This document shows positions 25,344 through 32,718 of a stretch of DNA of 44,034 nt, in pieces. Both the position numbers and the translations under genes were made by a program. Position 1 is the first letter of the stretch, and the number at the start of each line of letters is the position of its first letter. The stretch is from Treponema sp. UBA1747. GTDB taxonomy: Bacteria > Spirochaetota > Spirochaetia > Treponematales > Treponemataceae. The notes below the pieces were generated by a model that saw nothing but the letters and a program-made list of their open reading frames with translations, did no database searches and was not told where the DNA came from. The stretch covers positions 1-44,034 of the forward strand of contig DCHR01000030.1 in assembly GCA_002315375.1 (NCBI GenBank), in the 5' to 3' direction.

Positions 25344-26468
25344 TTATTTTCCGCTCATAAACATTTTCATAGGAAATGTAACTCTGATTCCGGTATATAA
25401 AACCAGGCCGCCGCACAGAGAATCAAAAAAGTTCATGGCAGAGTTGTCAGGGTTATTATAAACAGTGTAAGAAATGTCCTGTGCCAGCTGGACTTTTACA
25501 TCTCCCGAAGTAAAGGATGGTGCTGTAAGTGACAGTCCCAGAGTTCCAGGGAAGATTGAAGGGCTGACTTCTTTTTTAGATTCTTTCATTACTCCGTTTG
25601 AAAAAGCAAAAACAGGTCCAACATAGAATCTCATGTAGTCATTAATGGTGAAGGTAAGGTTTACTGGGAGCTGAATCAAATCCATCCAGTAATTCCATCT
25701 GAATCCAAGGCTTAAACCAGGCTGAAGATAAACATCCGAAAAGCGTGCATTTGCGGAAAAATCCAGACCTCTGAAGGTTGGAATAAAACTGTTCGGATTA
25801 AAAAGTGCCCAGTCAAAATAAGCAGAGGTATCAAATACTAAAGATTCAACGCTGATTTCATTTGTAGTTGAATTCTTGCTGCTTGCAGCGGCTGTTTTTT
25901 CAGGTTCTTCCTTTTTTTCCTGTGGTTTTTCTGCAACAACAGGTTTCTTTGTTTTTGCAGAATTGTAAATCTGTCCGGCACCCAGGTATTTGTCTTTCCA
26001 GTAACTTTCTTTCAGTGAAGATAGAACAACTCCGGTATTGGGACCATCACTTAAAGCTGAAATGAACTGGTCATTTCCGATATAAATTCCAACATGTGAA
26101 ACAGTTCCTGTAGAAGTGGTTGCAAAAAACAGAAGGTCCCCGGGTTCTTTTTCATTGTCTGGTATTTGTTTTGCTTTTGAAAACAGGGCTTTTGCAGTGC
26201 GTGGAAGCTGGGTTTTGTTTGATTCCCGGGCAACAAAATATATGAGTCCTGAACAGTCAAAGGAATCAGGACCAGTGGCACCATAAACATAAGGAGCGCC
26301 AATATGTTTTTTAGCTTCTGCAACAAGGTTTGCTCTGTATTCTGCTGCATTCTCTGCAGTCATTTCTTCTGCGTAAAGCGGTAAAGCGGTCAGACAAAGG
26401 AAAACTGCAACAGCAGAGGCTAATTTACGTTTGTGTTTAAGAAAGAATGATAGTTTTTCGTTACTCAT
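25344..26468 (-). CDS. NlpC/P60 cell-wall hydrolase fused to an outer-membrane-like domain
   Basis: This 374-residue protein has a signal peptide (cleavage near LYAEE). The NlpC/P60 domain spans about 45-170, with AKKHIGAPYVYGATGPDSFDCSG (catalytic Cys72) and SHVGIYIGN (His125). NlpC/P60 enzymes usually cleave gamma-D-Glu to diamino acid bonds in peptidoglycan. The third catalytic position, commonly His in an F-I-H-A motif, reads F-I-S-A here (Ser137), which could weaken or alter activity. A Lys/Glu/Pro linker (about 178-200) leads to a ~170-residue beta-rich domain (FSDVYLQPGLSLGFRWNYWM.., VYYTGIRVTFPMKM type ending) that resembles a small outer-membrane barrel. It is divergent from the acyl-CoA synthetase gene. 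Confidence 0.82.
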   Translation of the reverse strand: MSNEKLSFFLKHKRKLASAVAVFLCLTALPLYAEEMTAENAAEYRANLVAEAKKHIGAPYVYGATGPDSFDCSGLIYFVARESNKTQLPRTAKALFSKAKQIPDNEKEPGDLLFFATTSTGTVSHVGIYIGNDQFISALSDGPNTGVVLSSLKESYWKDKYLGAGQIYNSAKTKKPVVAEKPQEKKEEPEKTAAASSKNSTTNEISVESLVFDTSAYFDWALFNPNSFIPTFRGLDFSANARFSDVYLQPGLSLGFRWNYWMDLIQLPVNLTFTINDYMRFYVGPVFAFSNGVMKESKKEVSPSIFPGTLGLSLTAPSFTSGDVKVQLAQDISYTVYNNPDNSAMNFFDSLCGGLVLYTGIRVTFPMKMFMSGK

Positions 26469-26474
26469 ATTTAG

Positions 26475-26480
26475 ATTATC
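26475..26480 (-). promoter_or_regulatory. -10 hexamer of the NlpC/P60 gene
   Basis: GATAAT on the minus strand lies 6 nt before the ATG at 26468, and no Shine-Dalgarno sequence is present, which predicts a leaderless mRNA. The hexamer 17 bp upstream, TTAAAT, is only a partial -35 match. Confidence 0.45.
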
Positions 26481-26560
26481 GAATATTTTTTCCTTTTATT
26501 TAATGTAGTGTTACAATAATAATAGGAAAGAGGAAGTCAGGCTACATTTTGGAGATTTTT

Positions 26561-28306
26561 ATGAGTAAAAAAGTTCGTATCCCATGGGCTTGTCTTGAGC
26601 CATGGAAAGGTAAAGTTTTTAAGGGTGAATGGCCAACCTTTGCCGAAATGATTACTATTTCTGCTGAGCGTTTCCCGGAAAGACCATGTTTCACTGATTT
26701 TGAAGGACCAGGGGAGTCAAAAAACACCCTTACTTATTCTGAAGTTTATGCAAAAGTTCAGCAGCTTTCAAAATGGATGGTTGCTCAGGGAATAAAAAAA
26801 GGTGATAAAATTGCTGTGACCGGAAAAAACAGTCCTCAGTGGGCTCTGGTTTATCTGGCAACTTTTTTTGCCAGCGGTATTGTAATTCCTATTGATAACG
26901 GGCTCCATGAAAATGAAGCCGGAAATCTGATAAAAACTGCAGAGCCAAAGCTTATTTTTACTGATGATGAAAAGAAAGGTTATTTCCGTCAGAATTTTTC
27001 TCACATTCCGGTTTATTCCCTGCAGCCCAAAGAAGAAGAAACTTATGTTTACAATCTGAAAACTGATCGTGAAATTGAACCAAACGAGCCGGTCCAGGAA
27101 AATGATACCGCAGCGATTCTTTTCACTTCGGGAACAACCGGTGTTCCTAAAGGTGTAATGCTCAGTCATAAGAATCTTATTTCTGACTGTTTCATTGCGC
27201 AGACAAATCTCGAGATTTTCTGTACCGATGTTTTCTATGCTCTTCTTCCGATTCACCACGGATATACTATGCAGGCAGCATTCATTAATCCGCTTTCAGT
27301 TGGTGCTGAGATTGTATTCGGAAAAAGTATGGCCGTAACCCGCCTGATGAAAGAATTACGGGAAGGAAAAATTACGATTATGCTTGGGGTTCCTCTTTTG
27401 TATAACAAACTGATTGCAGGAATCACAAAGGGAATTAACAGCAAAGGAAAAGTTGTTGCAGGCTTAATGAACGGGCTTGGAGGAATTTCTTATTTCTGTA
27501 AAAAAGCATTTAATTTTAATCCAGGAAAAACTCTGTTCAAGGCTGTTCTCAAACAGGCAAATATTTATACTCTCAGGGTTGCAATTTGTGGCGGTGGTCC
27601 ATTAAGTCCCGATGTTTTCAAAAAGTATAATGAAATGGGTATAGATTTTATTCAGGGATATGGTCTTACAGAAACTTCTCCAATTATTACTCTTAATCCG
27701 GTTGAACATTTTAAGATTGAAAGCGTTGGCCGTGATTTTTCTCCTTATGAGGAAATAAAAATCATTGATATTGAAAAATATTCAACACCGGGAGAAAGAC
27801 CAATCGGAGAAATTGTAGTCAAAGGACCGATGGTAATGCAGGGGTACTACAATATGCCTGAAGAAACTGCAAAAATGTTTACAGACGACGGCTTCTTCAA
27901 AACCGGAGACCTGGGCTGGATGGATGATGAACATTATGTAATGCTTTGTGGCCGTGCAAAGAATCTGATTGTAACCAGTGGCGGTAAGAATGTTTATCCG
28001 GAAGAAATAGAAGATGCATTCCAGATGTATACAAATGTTCAGCAGATAATGGTTCAGGGGTACGATTCCGGAAATGGAGAAGAAATTGAAGCCTTGATTT
28101 ATCCATCTGATTCGGTTTTCGAAACTCTTGGTTTGAAGAGGGAAGAGGCCTGGAACAGCAAAGAAGTGGCAGATGTAATAAAAGAAGCAGTTGATGCTGT
28201 AAATAAGCTTCAGCAGCCTTATGCCCGTATTACCAGAACAACAATTCTTGAAACACCTTTGGCTCAGACGACTACTCTGAAGGTTAAACGAAATTACAAA
28301 AAATAA
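26561..28306 (+). CDS. AMP-binding acyl-CoA synthetase (long-chain fatty acid CoA ligase)
   Basis: This 581-residue ANL-superfamily enzyme activates a carboxylic acid to acyl-AMP and then acyl-CoA. Motifs: the P-loop TSGTTGVPKGVMLSHKN; GYGLTETSP; FFKTGDLGWMDD; the hinge region CGRAKNLIVTSGGKNVYPEEIE; and a C-terminal catalytic Lys candidate in TTTLKVKRNYKK. Length and motif spacing fit the long-chain type more than acetyl-CoA synthetase. There is no signal or membrane segment. ATG 26561 is chosen over the in-frame TTG at 26549 because GGAG lies 6 nt before it. The chain-length preference cannot be read. Confidence 0.9.
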   Translation: MSKKVRIPWACLEPWKGKVFKGEWPTFAEMITISAERFPERPCFTDFEGPGESKNTLTYSEVYAKVQQLSKWMVAQGIKKGDKIAVTGKNSPQWALVYLATFFASGIVIPIDNGLHENEAGNLIKTAEPKLIFTDDEKKGYFRQNFSHIPVYSLQPKEEETYVYNLKTDREIEPNEPVQENDTAAILFTSGTTGVPKGVMLSHKNLISDCFIAQTNLEIFCTDVFYALLPIHHGYTMQAAFINPLSVGAEIVFGKSMAVTRLMKELREGKITIMLGVPLLYNKLIAGITKGINSKGKVVAGLMNGLGGISYFCKKAFNFNPGKTLFKAVLKQANIYTLRVAICGGGPLSPDVFKKYNEMGIDFIQGYGLTETSPIITLNPVEHFKIESVGRDFSPYEEIKIIDIEKYSTPGERPIGEIVVKGPMVMQGYYNMPEETAKMFTDDGFFKTGDLGWMDDEHYVMLCGRAKNLIVTSGGKNVYPEEIEDAFQMYTNVQQIMVQGYDSGNGEEIEALIYPSDSVFETLGLKREEAWNSKEVADVIKEAVDAVNKLQQPYARITRTTILETPLAQTTTLKVKRNYKK

Positions 28307-28310
28307 TACA

Positions 28311-28339
28311 AAAAAGGCGTCCGTACGGACGCCTTTTTT
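28311..28339. terminator. Bidirectional intrinsic terminator
   Basis: GGCGTCCGTACGGACGCC (28316-28333) is a perfect palindrome flanked by AAAAA and TTTTTT. It serves the acyl-CoA synthetase gene and the convergent CBM48 gene. Confidence 0.9.
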
Positions 28340-28412
28340 GTTGGGTTTACCTGAAATAATGAAGCTTTTTTATGACAGTTTAGTCTGGCTTCACAGGATT
28401 TTGTAAAACTGA

Positions 28413-28841
28413 TTATTTGTCAGCTTTTTTTGTTGTTTTTTTAGCAGTGGTTTTTTTTGCTGGTTTTTCTGCTTTTTCGTCATCAGCTTTTTTAGCAGCT
28501 GTTTTTCTGACTGTCTTCTTTTTAAGACCTTCTGTACAGGTTACAACAACAGAGTTGTCTGCATTTGAATAAGGTGCAGGAATATATTTGTCTGCTTTCC
28601 AGTCATTTTCCCATTTTGTTCCATCCAGCAGATAGCGGAACTGGTATTCTTTGTTTGGGTCCAGTGTAAGAGTAATAGAGAATGATCCGTCTTTGCCCAT
28701 TTTCAAAGAATTGTCTGTGCTGCTCCAGCTGTTGAAATCGCCAGCAATGTTGATAGTTTTTGCGCCCTGAGCAGCTTCTGCAGAAACAGTAAATGTAACT
28801 TCAACTTTACCGTCTGCTGTTAAAACTTTACTTAATGCCAT
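28413..28841 (-). CDS. CBM48 (glycogen-binding) protein with histone-like Lys/Ala tail
   Basis: This 142-residue protein has a CBM48/isoamylase N-terminal-type domain at about 8-100 (INIAGDFNSWSSTDNSLKMG, FRYLLDGTKWENDWKADKYIPAPYSNADNSV), the fold that binds alpha-glucans in AMPK-beta and branching enzymes. No catalytic domain is attached. The last ~40 residues (KKKTVRKTAAKK..AKKTTAKKTTKKADK) form a basic Lys/Ala/Thr tail like histone H1 or bacterial HU-tail sequences. The domain fusion suggests a protein bridging glucan and a polyanion, or a tethering protein; this is inference. There is no signal peptide. AGGAGA 7 nt upstream and a near-consensus promoter suggest high expression. Confidence 0.8.
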   Translation of the reverse strand: MALSKVLTADGKVEVTFTVSAEAAQGAKTINIAGDFNSWSSTDNSLKMGKDGSFSITLTLDPNKEYQFRYLLDGTKWENDWKADKYIPAPYSNADNSVVVTCTEGLKKKTVRKTAAKKADDEKAEKPAKKTTAKKTTKKADK

Positions 28842-28889
28842 TTTGGTCTCCTAAATTCGTTCCCACCAAAAGTTATAGATAATGGAGAT

Positions 28890-28918
28890 ATTATATAAAG
28901 ATATAACAAAATTGTAAA
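28890..28918 (-). promoter_or_regulatory. Strong promoter of the CBM48 gene
   Basis: On the minus strand, TTTACA (28918-28913), a 17-bp spacer and a perfect TATAAT (28895-28890) form a near-consensus sigma-70 promoter. The leader is about 40 nt long and ends in AGGAGA. Confidence 0.75.
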
Positions 28919-28964
28919 TAAATAGGGAATTTTTTCTGTTGACAAAATGAAAAATATAGTTTCT

Positions 28965-28976
28965 GAAAACGTTTTC
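28965..28976. promoter_or_regulatory. LacI-family (cre-like) operator candidate
   Basis: GAAAACGTTTTC is a perfect 12-bp palindrome centred on CG. With the preceding T it reads TGAAAACGTTTTCG, close to the TGnAAnCGnTnnCA consensus of CcpA/LacI-family sites. It lies 16 bp upstream of the metK -35 hexamer and about 47 bp upstream of the CBM48 -35 hexamer. Confidence 0.4.
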
Positions 28977-28992
28977 GTGAAGTTAAAAATTA

Positions 28993-29021
28993 TTGCCACG
29001 AATCATTTTAATCAGTATATT
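28993..29021 (+). promoter_or_regulatory. metK promoter
   Basis: TTGCCA (28993-28998) and TATATT (29016-29021) are 17 bp apart. The predicted start near 29028 places the riboswitch aptamer about 10 nt into the transcript. Confidence 0.7.
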
Positions 29022-29039
29022 AATAACAACATCACTTAT

Positions 29040-29107
29040 CCGCTGATTTATCCAAATTGCCGGCGGTAAAAAGCACCCGTATGGGAGCTTAAGAGCTAAA
29101 CAGGAGG
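29040..29107 (+). ncRNA. SAM-II-type riboswitch controlling metK, with an inserted hairpin
   Basis: The sequence aligns position by position with the SAM-II H-type pseudoknot. P1 is CCGC (29040-29043) with GCGG (29063-29066). Loop 1 is TGATTTATCCAAATTGC (29044-29060). The 3' strand GCTAAACAGGA (29095-29105) pairs through GC and GG with GC and CC of loop 1. The conserved bases TGATTTA, CC, ATTGC, GCTAAA and AGG are all present. The pseudoknot covers the first part of the AGGAGG ribosome site of metK (29102-29107), so SAM binding should block translation initiation. The linker between P1 and the 3' strand is 28 nt, compared with about 11 in the minimal RNA, and contains a CCC-gtat-GGG hairpin (29076-29085). 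Confidence 0.8.
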
Positions 29108-29115
29108 TCCATAAA

Positions 29116-30372
29116 ATGGATTCTATCTCTATCAAAAATCACACACTTTTTACTTCTGAATCAGTTGGCGAAGGCCATCCTGACAAAGTCTGCGACCAGA
29201 TTTCTGACGCAATTCTTGACCGCTGTCTGCAGCTTGACCCTGCTGCTCATGTTGCCTGTGAAACTTTTGCAACAACAAACTTCATTCTTGTTGGAGGCGA
29301 AATCGGTTTCCAGACAGGAACAAAAGAAGAACAGGAAGCAAATGTAGACAAAATCATGTCCGAAGCCGAAACAATTGCCCGTAATGTTGCAATCCGCATC
29401 GGTTATGTTTCTGATGATGTAGGGCTCAACGGTTACCGCTGCGAATTTCTGAACAAACTTCACGCTCAGTCTGCTGATATTAATCAGGGAGTTGTTGGTG
29501 AAGGTGTTGAAAACAAAGGTGAACAGGGAGCCGGAGACCAGGGAATGATGTTCGGTTTTGCATGTAATGAAACACCTGAACTTATGCCTGCTACAGTATA
29601 TTATTCACATCAGCTGCTTCTTAAGGCACATGAACTTCGTCATGACGGAAAAATCGAATGGCTCAGACCTGATGCGAAAAGCCAGGTAACAATTGAATAT
29701 GACGGACATAAGCCTGTTCGTATTGATGCCGTAGTTATTTCTCACCAGCATGATCAGATTATTGATGGTATCGATGCCCGTGCTTCAAAAGAAAATGAAG
29801 CCAAAGTTCATGCAATTATTGAAAAAACACTCATTGAAGAAGTAATCAAACCTGTTCTCGAACCAACAGGACTTCTGGACGAAAATACAAAATACCATAT
29901 TAATCCGACAGGAAGCTTTATTACAGGTGGTCCTGACGGGGACTCAGGCCTTACTGGACGTAAAATCATTGTTGATACATACGGTGGAATGGGACGTCAC
30001 GGTGGCGGTGCTTTCTCAGGAAAAGATCCTTCAAAGGTTGACCGTTCTGCTGCTTATATGGCCCGTTATATTGCAAAGAATATTGTTGCTGCCGGTCTTT
30101 CAGACAGAGCAGAAGTTGAACTTGCATATGCTATCGGTGTTGCAAAACCTGTTTCAATTATGGTTGAAACTTTCGGAACAGAAAAAGTTGAAGTTTCAAA
30201 AATCGTTGATGCAGTAAACAAAGTATTCGACTGCCGCCCTGCAGGAATTGTTTCAACACTGAATCTGAAACAGCCGATTTACAGCAAAACAGCTTCTTAC
30301 GGACATTTCGGACGTCCAGAATTCCCTTGGGAAAAAACAGACAAAGTTGACGCCCTTAAAGCAGCATTGTAA
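29116..30372 (+). CDS. metK: S-adenosylmethionine synthetase
   Basis: This 418-residue enzyme makes S-adenosylmethionine from methionine and ATP. The family motifs are intact: FTSESVGEGHPDKVCDQISDAILD at the N-terminus (ATP and metal contacts), GAGDQGMMFGFA, the phosphate-loop GGPDGDSGLTGRKIIVDTYGG, and GGGAFSGKDPSKVDRSAAYMAR. The length is slightly above the usual 380-400 residues. AGGAGG lies 8 nt before the ATG and is part of the SAM-II-type pseudoknot, which gives a direct product-feedback circuit. A hairpin at 30385-30403 follows the stop. Confidence 0.97.
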   Translation: MDSISIKNHTLFTSESVGEGHPDKVCDQISDAILDRCLQLDPAAHVACETFATTNFILVGGEIGFQTGTKEEQEANVDKIMSEAETIARNVAIRIGYVSDDVGLNGYRCEFLNKLHAQSADINQGVVGEGVENKGEQGAGDQGMMFGFACNETPELMPATVYYSHQLLLKAHELRHDGKIEWLRPDAKSQVTIEYDGHKPVRIDAVVISHQHDQIIDGIDARASKENEAKVHAIIEKTLIEEVIKPVLEPTGLLDENTKYHINPTGSFITGGPDGDSGLTGRKIIVDTYGGMGRHGGGAFSGKDPSKVDRSAAYMARYIAKNIVAAGLSDRAEVELAYAIGVAKPVSIMVETFGTEKVEVSKIVDAVNKVFDCRPAGIVSTLNLKQPIYSKTASYGHFGRPEFPWEKTDKVDALKAAL

Positions 30373-30384
30373 GTTATAATAATC

Positions 30385-30412
30385 GGGGAGCTTAAAGTTC
30401 CCCATATTTTTT
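30385..30412 (+). terminator. metK terminator abutting the nth start codon
   Basis: GGGGAGC (30385-30391) pairs with GTTCCCC (30397-30403) around TTAAA, with one G-U pair, then ATATTTTTT runs directly into the ATG of nth at 30413. TATAAT at 30375-30380 lies just upstream, but no well-spaced -35 is seen. Confidence 0.6.
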
Positions 30413-31036
30413 ATGAAAAATACAAACATCAGTGAAATTTACAAACGTCTTCAGTCTCAGAATCCAAATCCGGCTTCTGAGCTGGACTATGTAAATGCTT
30501 ATACTCTTCTGGTTGCAGTTGTTCTCAGCGCCCAGGCAACAGATAAATCAGTGAATATCGCTACAGAACCTTTGTTCAAAATTGTTACTACGCCTGAACA
30601 GATGGTTGCTCTGGGTGAAGAAAATTTAATTTCCTATATCAAATCAATTGGACTTTATAAAAACAAGGCAAAGCACGTAATTGCTTTATCCGAGAAACTC
30701 ATTGCAGATTTCAATTCAGAAGTTCCCTCTTCACGTGAAGACCTAATGTCTCTTCCGGGAGTGGGACAGAAAACCGCAAATGTTGTTCAGAATGTGATTT
30801 TCAAAATGCCTACCATGCCTGTAGATACCCATATATTCCGTGTAAGTCATCGCATAGGTTTGTCGGATGGGGCAACTCCGAACAAAGTGGAGGAGGAGCT
30901 TTTGAAGATTACTTCTGAAGAATTCGGAATCAATGCTCACCACTGGCTTCTGCTGCACGGACGTTATGTTTGTACGGCAAAGAATCCTAAATGTGACAGC
31001 TGTATTATTTCAGATTTGTGTGCCCATAATCTGTAA
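30413..31036 (+). CDS. nth: Endonuclease III (DNA glycosylase/AP lyase)
   Basis: This 207-residue enzyme of base-excision repair removes oxidised pyrimidines and nicks abasic sites. It has the helix-hairpin-helix LPGVGQKTANVV with the catalytic Lys, the catalytic Asp in VDTHIFRVSHRIGL, and a C-terminal iron-sulfur loop with the exact C-x6-C-x2-C-x5-C spacing (CTAKNPKCDSCIISDLC). Length is normal for the family. No Shine-Dalgarno sequence precedes the ATG; the space is filled by the metK terminator hairpin, so translation initiation here is unusual. Confidence 0.95.
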   Translation: MKNTNISEIYKRLQSQNPNPASELDYVNAYTLLVAVVLSAQATDKSVNIATEPLFKIVTTPEQMVALGEENLISYIKSIGLYKNKAKHVIALSEKLIADFNSEVPSSREDLMSLPGVGQKTANVVQNVIFKMPTMPVDTHIFRVSHRIGLSDGATPNKVEEELLKITSEEFGINAHHWLLLHGRYVCTAKNPKCDSCIISDLCAHNL

Positions 31037-31077
31037 AGGAAAATGTTGTAAAATCTCCAAAATGTCTAAAATTTAAT

Positions 31078-31106
31078 TTGACATGTAATCGTTAAAACGG
31101 GATAAT
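31078..31106 (+). promoter_or_regulatory. Promoter of the 228-aa outer-membrane protein gene
   Basis: A perfect TTGACA (31078-31083), a 17-bp spacer and GATAAT (31101-31106) make a near-consensus promoter. The leader is about 70 nt and ends in AGGAGGA. Confidence 0.8.
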
Positions 31107-31183
31107 TTTCTTGTCCGTGTAACTATTTATACTGACAGACCTTATTAAAGTGTATTTTCAGAAATTTTTCGTAGGAGGAAAAT

Positions 31184-31870
31184 ATGAAAAAAATTTTTAT
31201 GGCAGTAGTTGCTGCTGCTTGTATGCTTTCTGTATCAGCTCTTTCTTTGGGATTGAGAGGTGATGTAGATTTTGGATTTGGAAAACTTGAATCGGTTGAA
31301 GATGAAAATGGTGCTACAACATTAAAACCTGCATTGGATAAAAGCAATCCAATTTCATCAGGTTCTGTTTCAGCTTGGGTTGACCTCCCGCTGATTAATC
31401 TTGGACTCGTTTCTGTTGGTCTCAGACCAGAAGCAGAAGTAGCAGTAGGAAAAGGTTTTGCAGTAAAAGATGAAGCCAAAGGAAACAGCTACACTTTGAA
31501 TCAGACAACTTTGACAGTTCCACTTTTCCTGGATGCATGTGTAAACCTGGGAAGCCTCAGAGTTAGTGCAGGTGTTGGTCCTTACGCTGTTATGCCACTG
31601 GCATTCTCTGGAACTGACGAGAAACTTGGAGATCAGGAAATTCAGAAGCCGGAACCAGGTTTTGACAGTCTGTCATGGGGTATTGCAGGATACGTTCAGG
31701 GTGGATTCAAACTCGGACCTGGATATCTTCTGGCTGATGCCCGTGTAAGTGCTCCAATGACAACACAGGAACTTAAAACAGTAGCAAAAGCTGGTGAAGA
31801 ATCAAAAACAGCTCTTGCTACAAAAACCTATAAAGTTGGTGTTGGCTTAGGATACGAATTCAAATTCTAA
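31184..31870 (+). CDS. Probable small outer-membrane beta-barrel protein
   Basis: This 228-residue exported protein has a signal peptide (MKKIFMAVVAAACMLSVSA) and an alternating, Gly-rich beta-strand pattern throughout (LSLGLRGDVDFGFGKLE, VSVGLRPEAEVAVGKGF, VSAGVGPYAVMPLAFSG, YKVGVGLGYEFKF). It ends in a terminal Phe, the usual signal for outer-membrane barrel insertion. I cannot place it in a named family. AGGAGG lies 6 nt before the start, and with the near-consensus promoter this suggests an abundant protein. It has its own large-loop terminator. Confidence 0.7.
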   Translation: MKKIFMAVVAAACMLSVSALSLGLRGDVDFGFGKLESVEDENGATTLKPALDKSNPISSGSVSAWVDLPLINLGLVSVGLRPEAEVAVGKGFAVKDEAKGNSYTLNQTTLTVPLFLDACVNLGSLRVSAGVGPYAVMPLAFSGTDEKLGDQEIQKPEPGFDSLSWGIAGYVQGGFKLGPGYLLADARVSAPMTTQELKTVAKAGEESKTALATKTYKVGVGLGYEFKF

Positions 31871-31900
31871 TTTCTGCTTAAAAGCGGCTTAAAAATTTAA

Positions 31901-31967
31901 AAAACGTCTGTGGGAGTGAAGGGTTCAATAAAATTTGTACACTTCAGATTTTACAGACGTTTTTTTG
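31901..31967 (+). terminator. Large-loop intrinsic terminator
   Basis: AAAACGTCTGT (31901-31911) pairs with ACAGACGTTTT (31953-31963), followed by more T's. The 41-nt loop has a possible inner TGAAG/CTTCA stem. Confidence 0.75.
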
Positions 31968-31971
31968 TATC

Positions 31972-32000
31972 CTGACCAATAGTAAAAGACTTTCTAATGT
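31972..32000 (+). promoter_or_regulatory. Promoter of the 200-aa outer-membrane protein gene
   Basis: CTGACC (31972-31977), a 17-bp spacer and TAATGT (31995-32000). AGGAGG lies about 7 nt before the ATG at 32025. The hexamers are moderate matches. Confidence 0.45.
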
Positions 32001-32024
32001 GAATCATTTTTCAGGAGGCTACTT

Positions 32025-32627
32025 ATGAAAAAACTTTCAAAAAAACTTATTGCTGTTGTTTGTACTCTCTTCGTTTTTGCGGGAGCGGTTTTCTGTGAAG
32101 AAGGAATCAATTTGAGCGCAGGGGCTGGTTTATCTTCCTCTTTCATTTTGAAACCTTATGCTTATGAAGATGTGAATCTCGATTATGAGTTTTCCAATGG
32201 AATTGCACTTGGTGCCGGTGTAAAGATGAATCAGAATCTGACAAGAACTGTTTACCGGGATTCTGAAGGAAAGGTTTCATCGTCAGAAGCTTTTCTGTAT
32301 TCAATGCCTTATCTGATGTTAAGGATAAAGAATTTTACTATGGAAGGTGGACTTTCCATTTCCGAAGATACAAAAGAATTCTGGAAAAGTCCTTATGTAA
32401 GGCTTGGTGCAGATATACCAATATGGGATTGTGGAAATGGAAAGATCGGAATTGATTTTGGATTTGAAGGCTGGGTTTCCAGTGTGGCTGTAAAAACCCC
32501 GGAAACTGACGGATCTGCAGGAGAGGCAATTGCCACAGGATTTGCTGCGGGATTCGGAGCTGCCATTGCAACTATATTCAATATTCCTAAACTTTCCGTT
32601 GGTGTAAAATATTACCTGCCGATGTAA
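32025..32627 (+). CDS. Probable small outer-membrane beta-barrel protein
   Basis: This 200-residue protein has a signal peptide (cleavage near VFC-EEG) and a beta-strand-rich mature region with aromatic belts (INLSAGAGLSSSFILKPYAY, IALGAGVKMNQNL, FTMEGGLSIS, IGIDFGFEGWVSSVAV, PKLSVGVKYYLPM). It looks similar in plan to the preceding 228-residue protein, but the two are not obviously duplicates. The family is not recognised. It is bounded by terminators on both sides, so it is probably transcribed alone. Confidence 0.65.
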   Translation: MKKLSKKLIAVVCTLFVFAGAVFCEEGINLSAGAGLSSSFILKPYAYEDVNLDYEFSNGIALGAGVKMNQNLTRTVYRDSEGKVSSSEAFLYSMPYLMLRIKNFTMEGGLSISEDTKEFWKSPYVRLGADIPIWDCGNGKIGIDFGFEGWVSSVAVKTPETDGSAGEAIATGFAAGFGAAIATIFNIPKLSVGVKYYLPM

Positions 32628-32630
32628 CAA

Positions 32631-32660
32631 AAAGGGCGTCTCTTTCGAGACGCCCTTTTT
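32631..32660. terminator. Bidirectional intrinsic terminator
   Basis: GGGCGTCTC (32634-32642) and GAGACGCCC (32647-32655) form a 9-bp stem around TTTC, with A- and T-run flanks. It can also serve the convergent GT-B-like gene; a second hairpin GGTGGTT/AACCACC (32678-32702) lies nearer that gene's end. Confidence 0.88.
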
Positions 32661-32718
32661 GCATTAGTGAAATGTGCGGTGGTTGGACTTTTCGAAACCA
32701 CCCTTATCCACATTCTTG

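Noticed and set aside
28939..28944. Perfect TTGACA upstream of metK as its -35
   Set aside because: No -10-like hexamer lies at 16-19 bp; the TTGCCA/TATATT pair at 28993-29021 has the right spacing and fits the riboswitch position.
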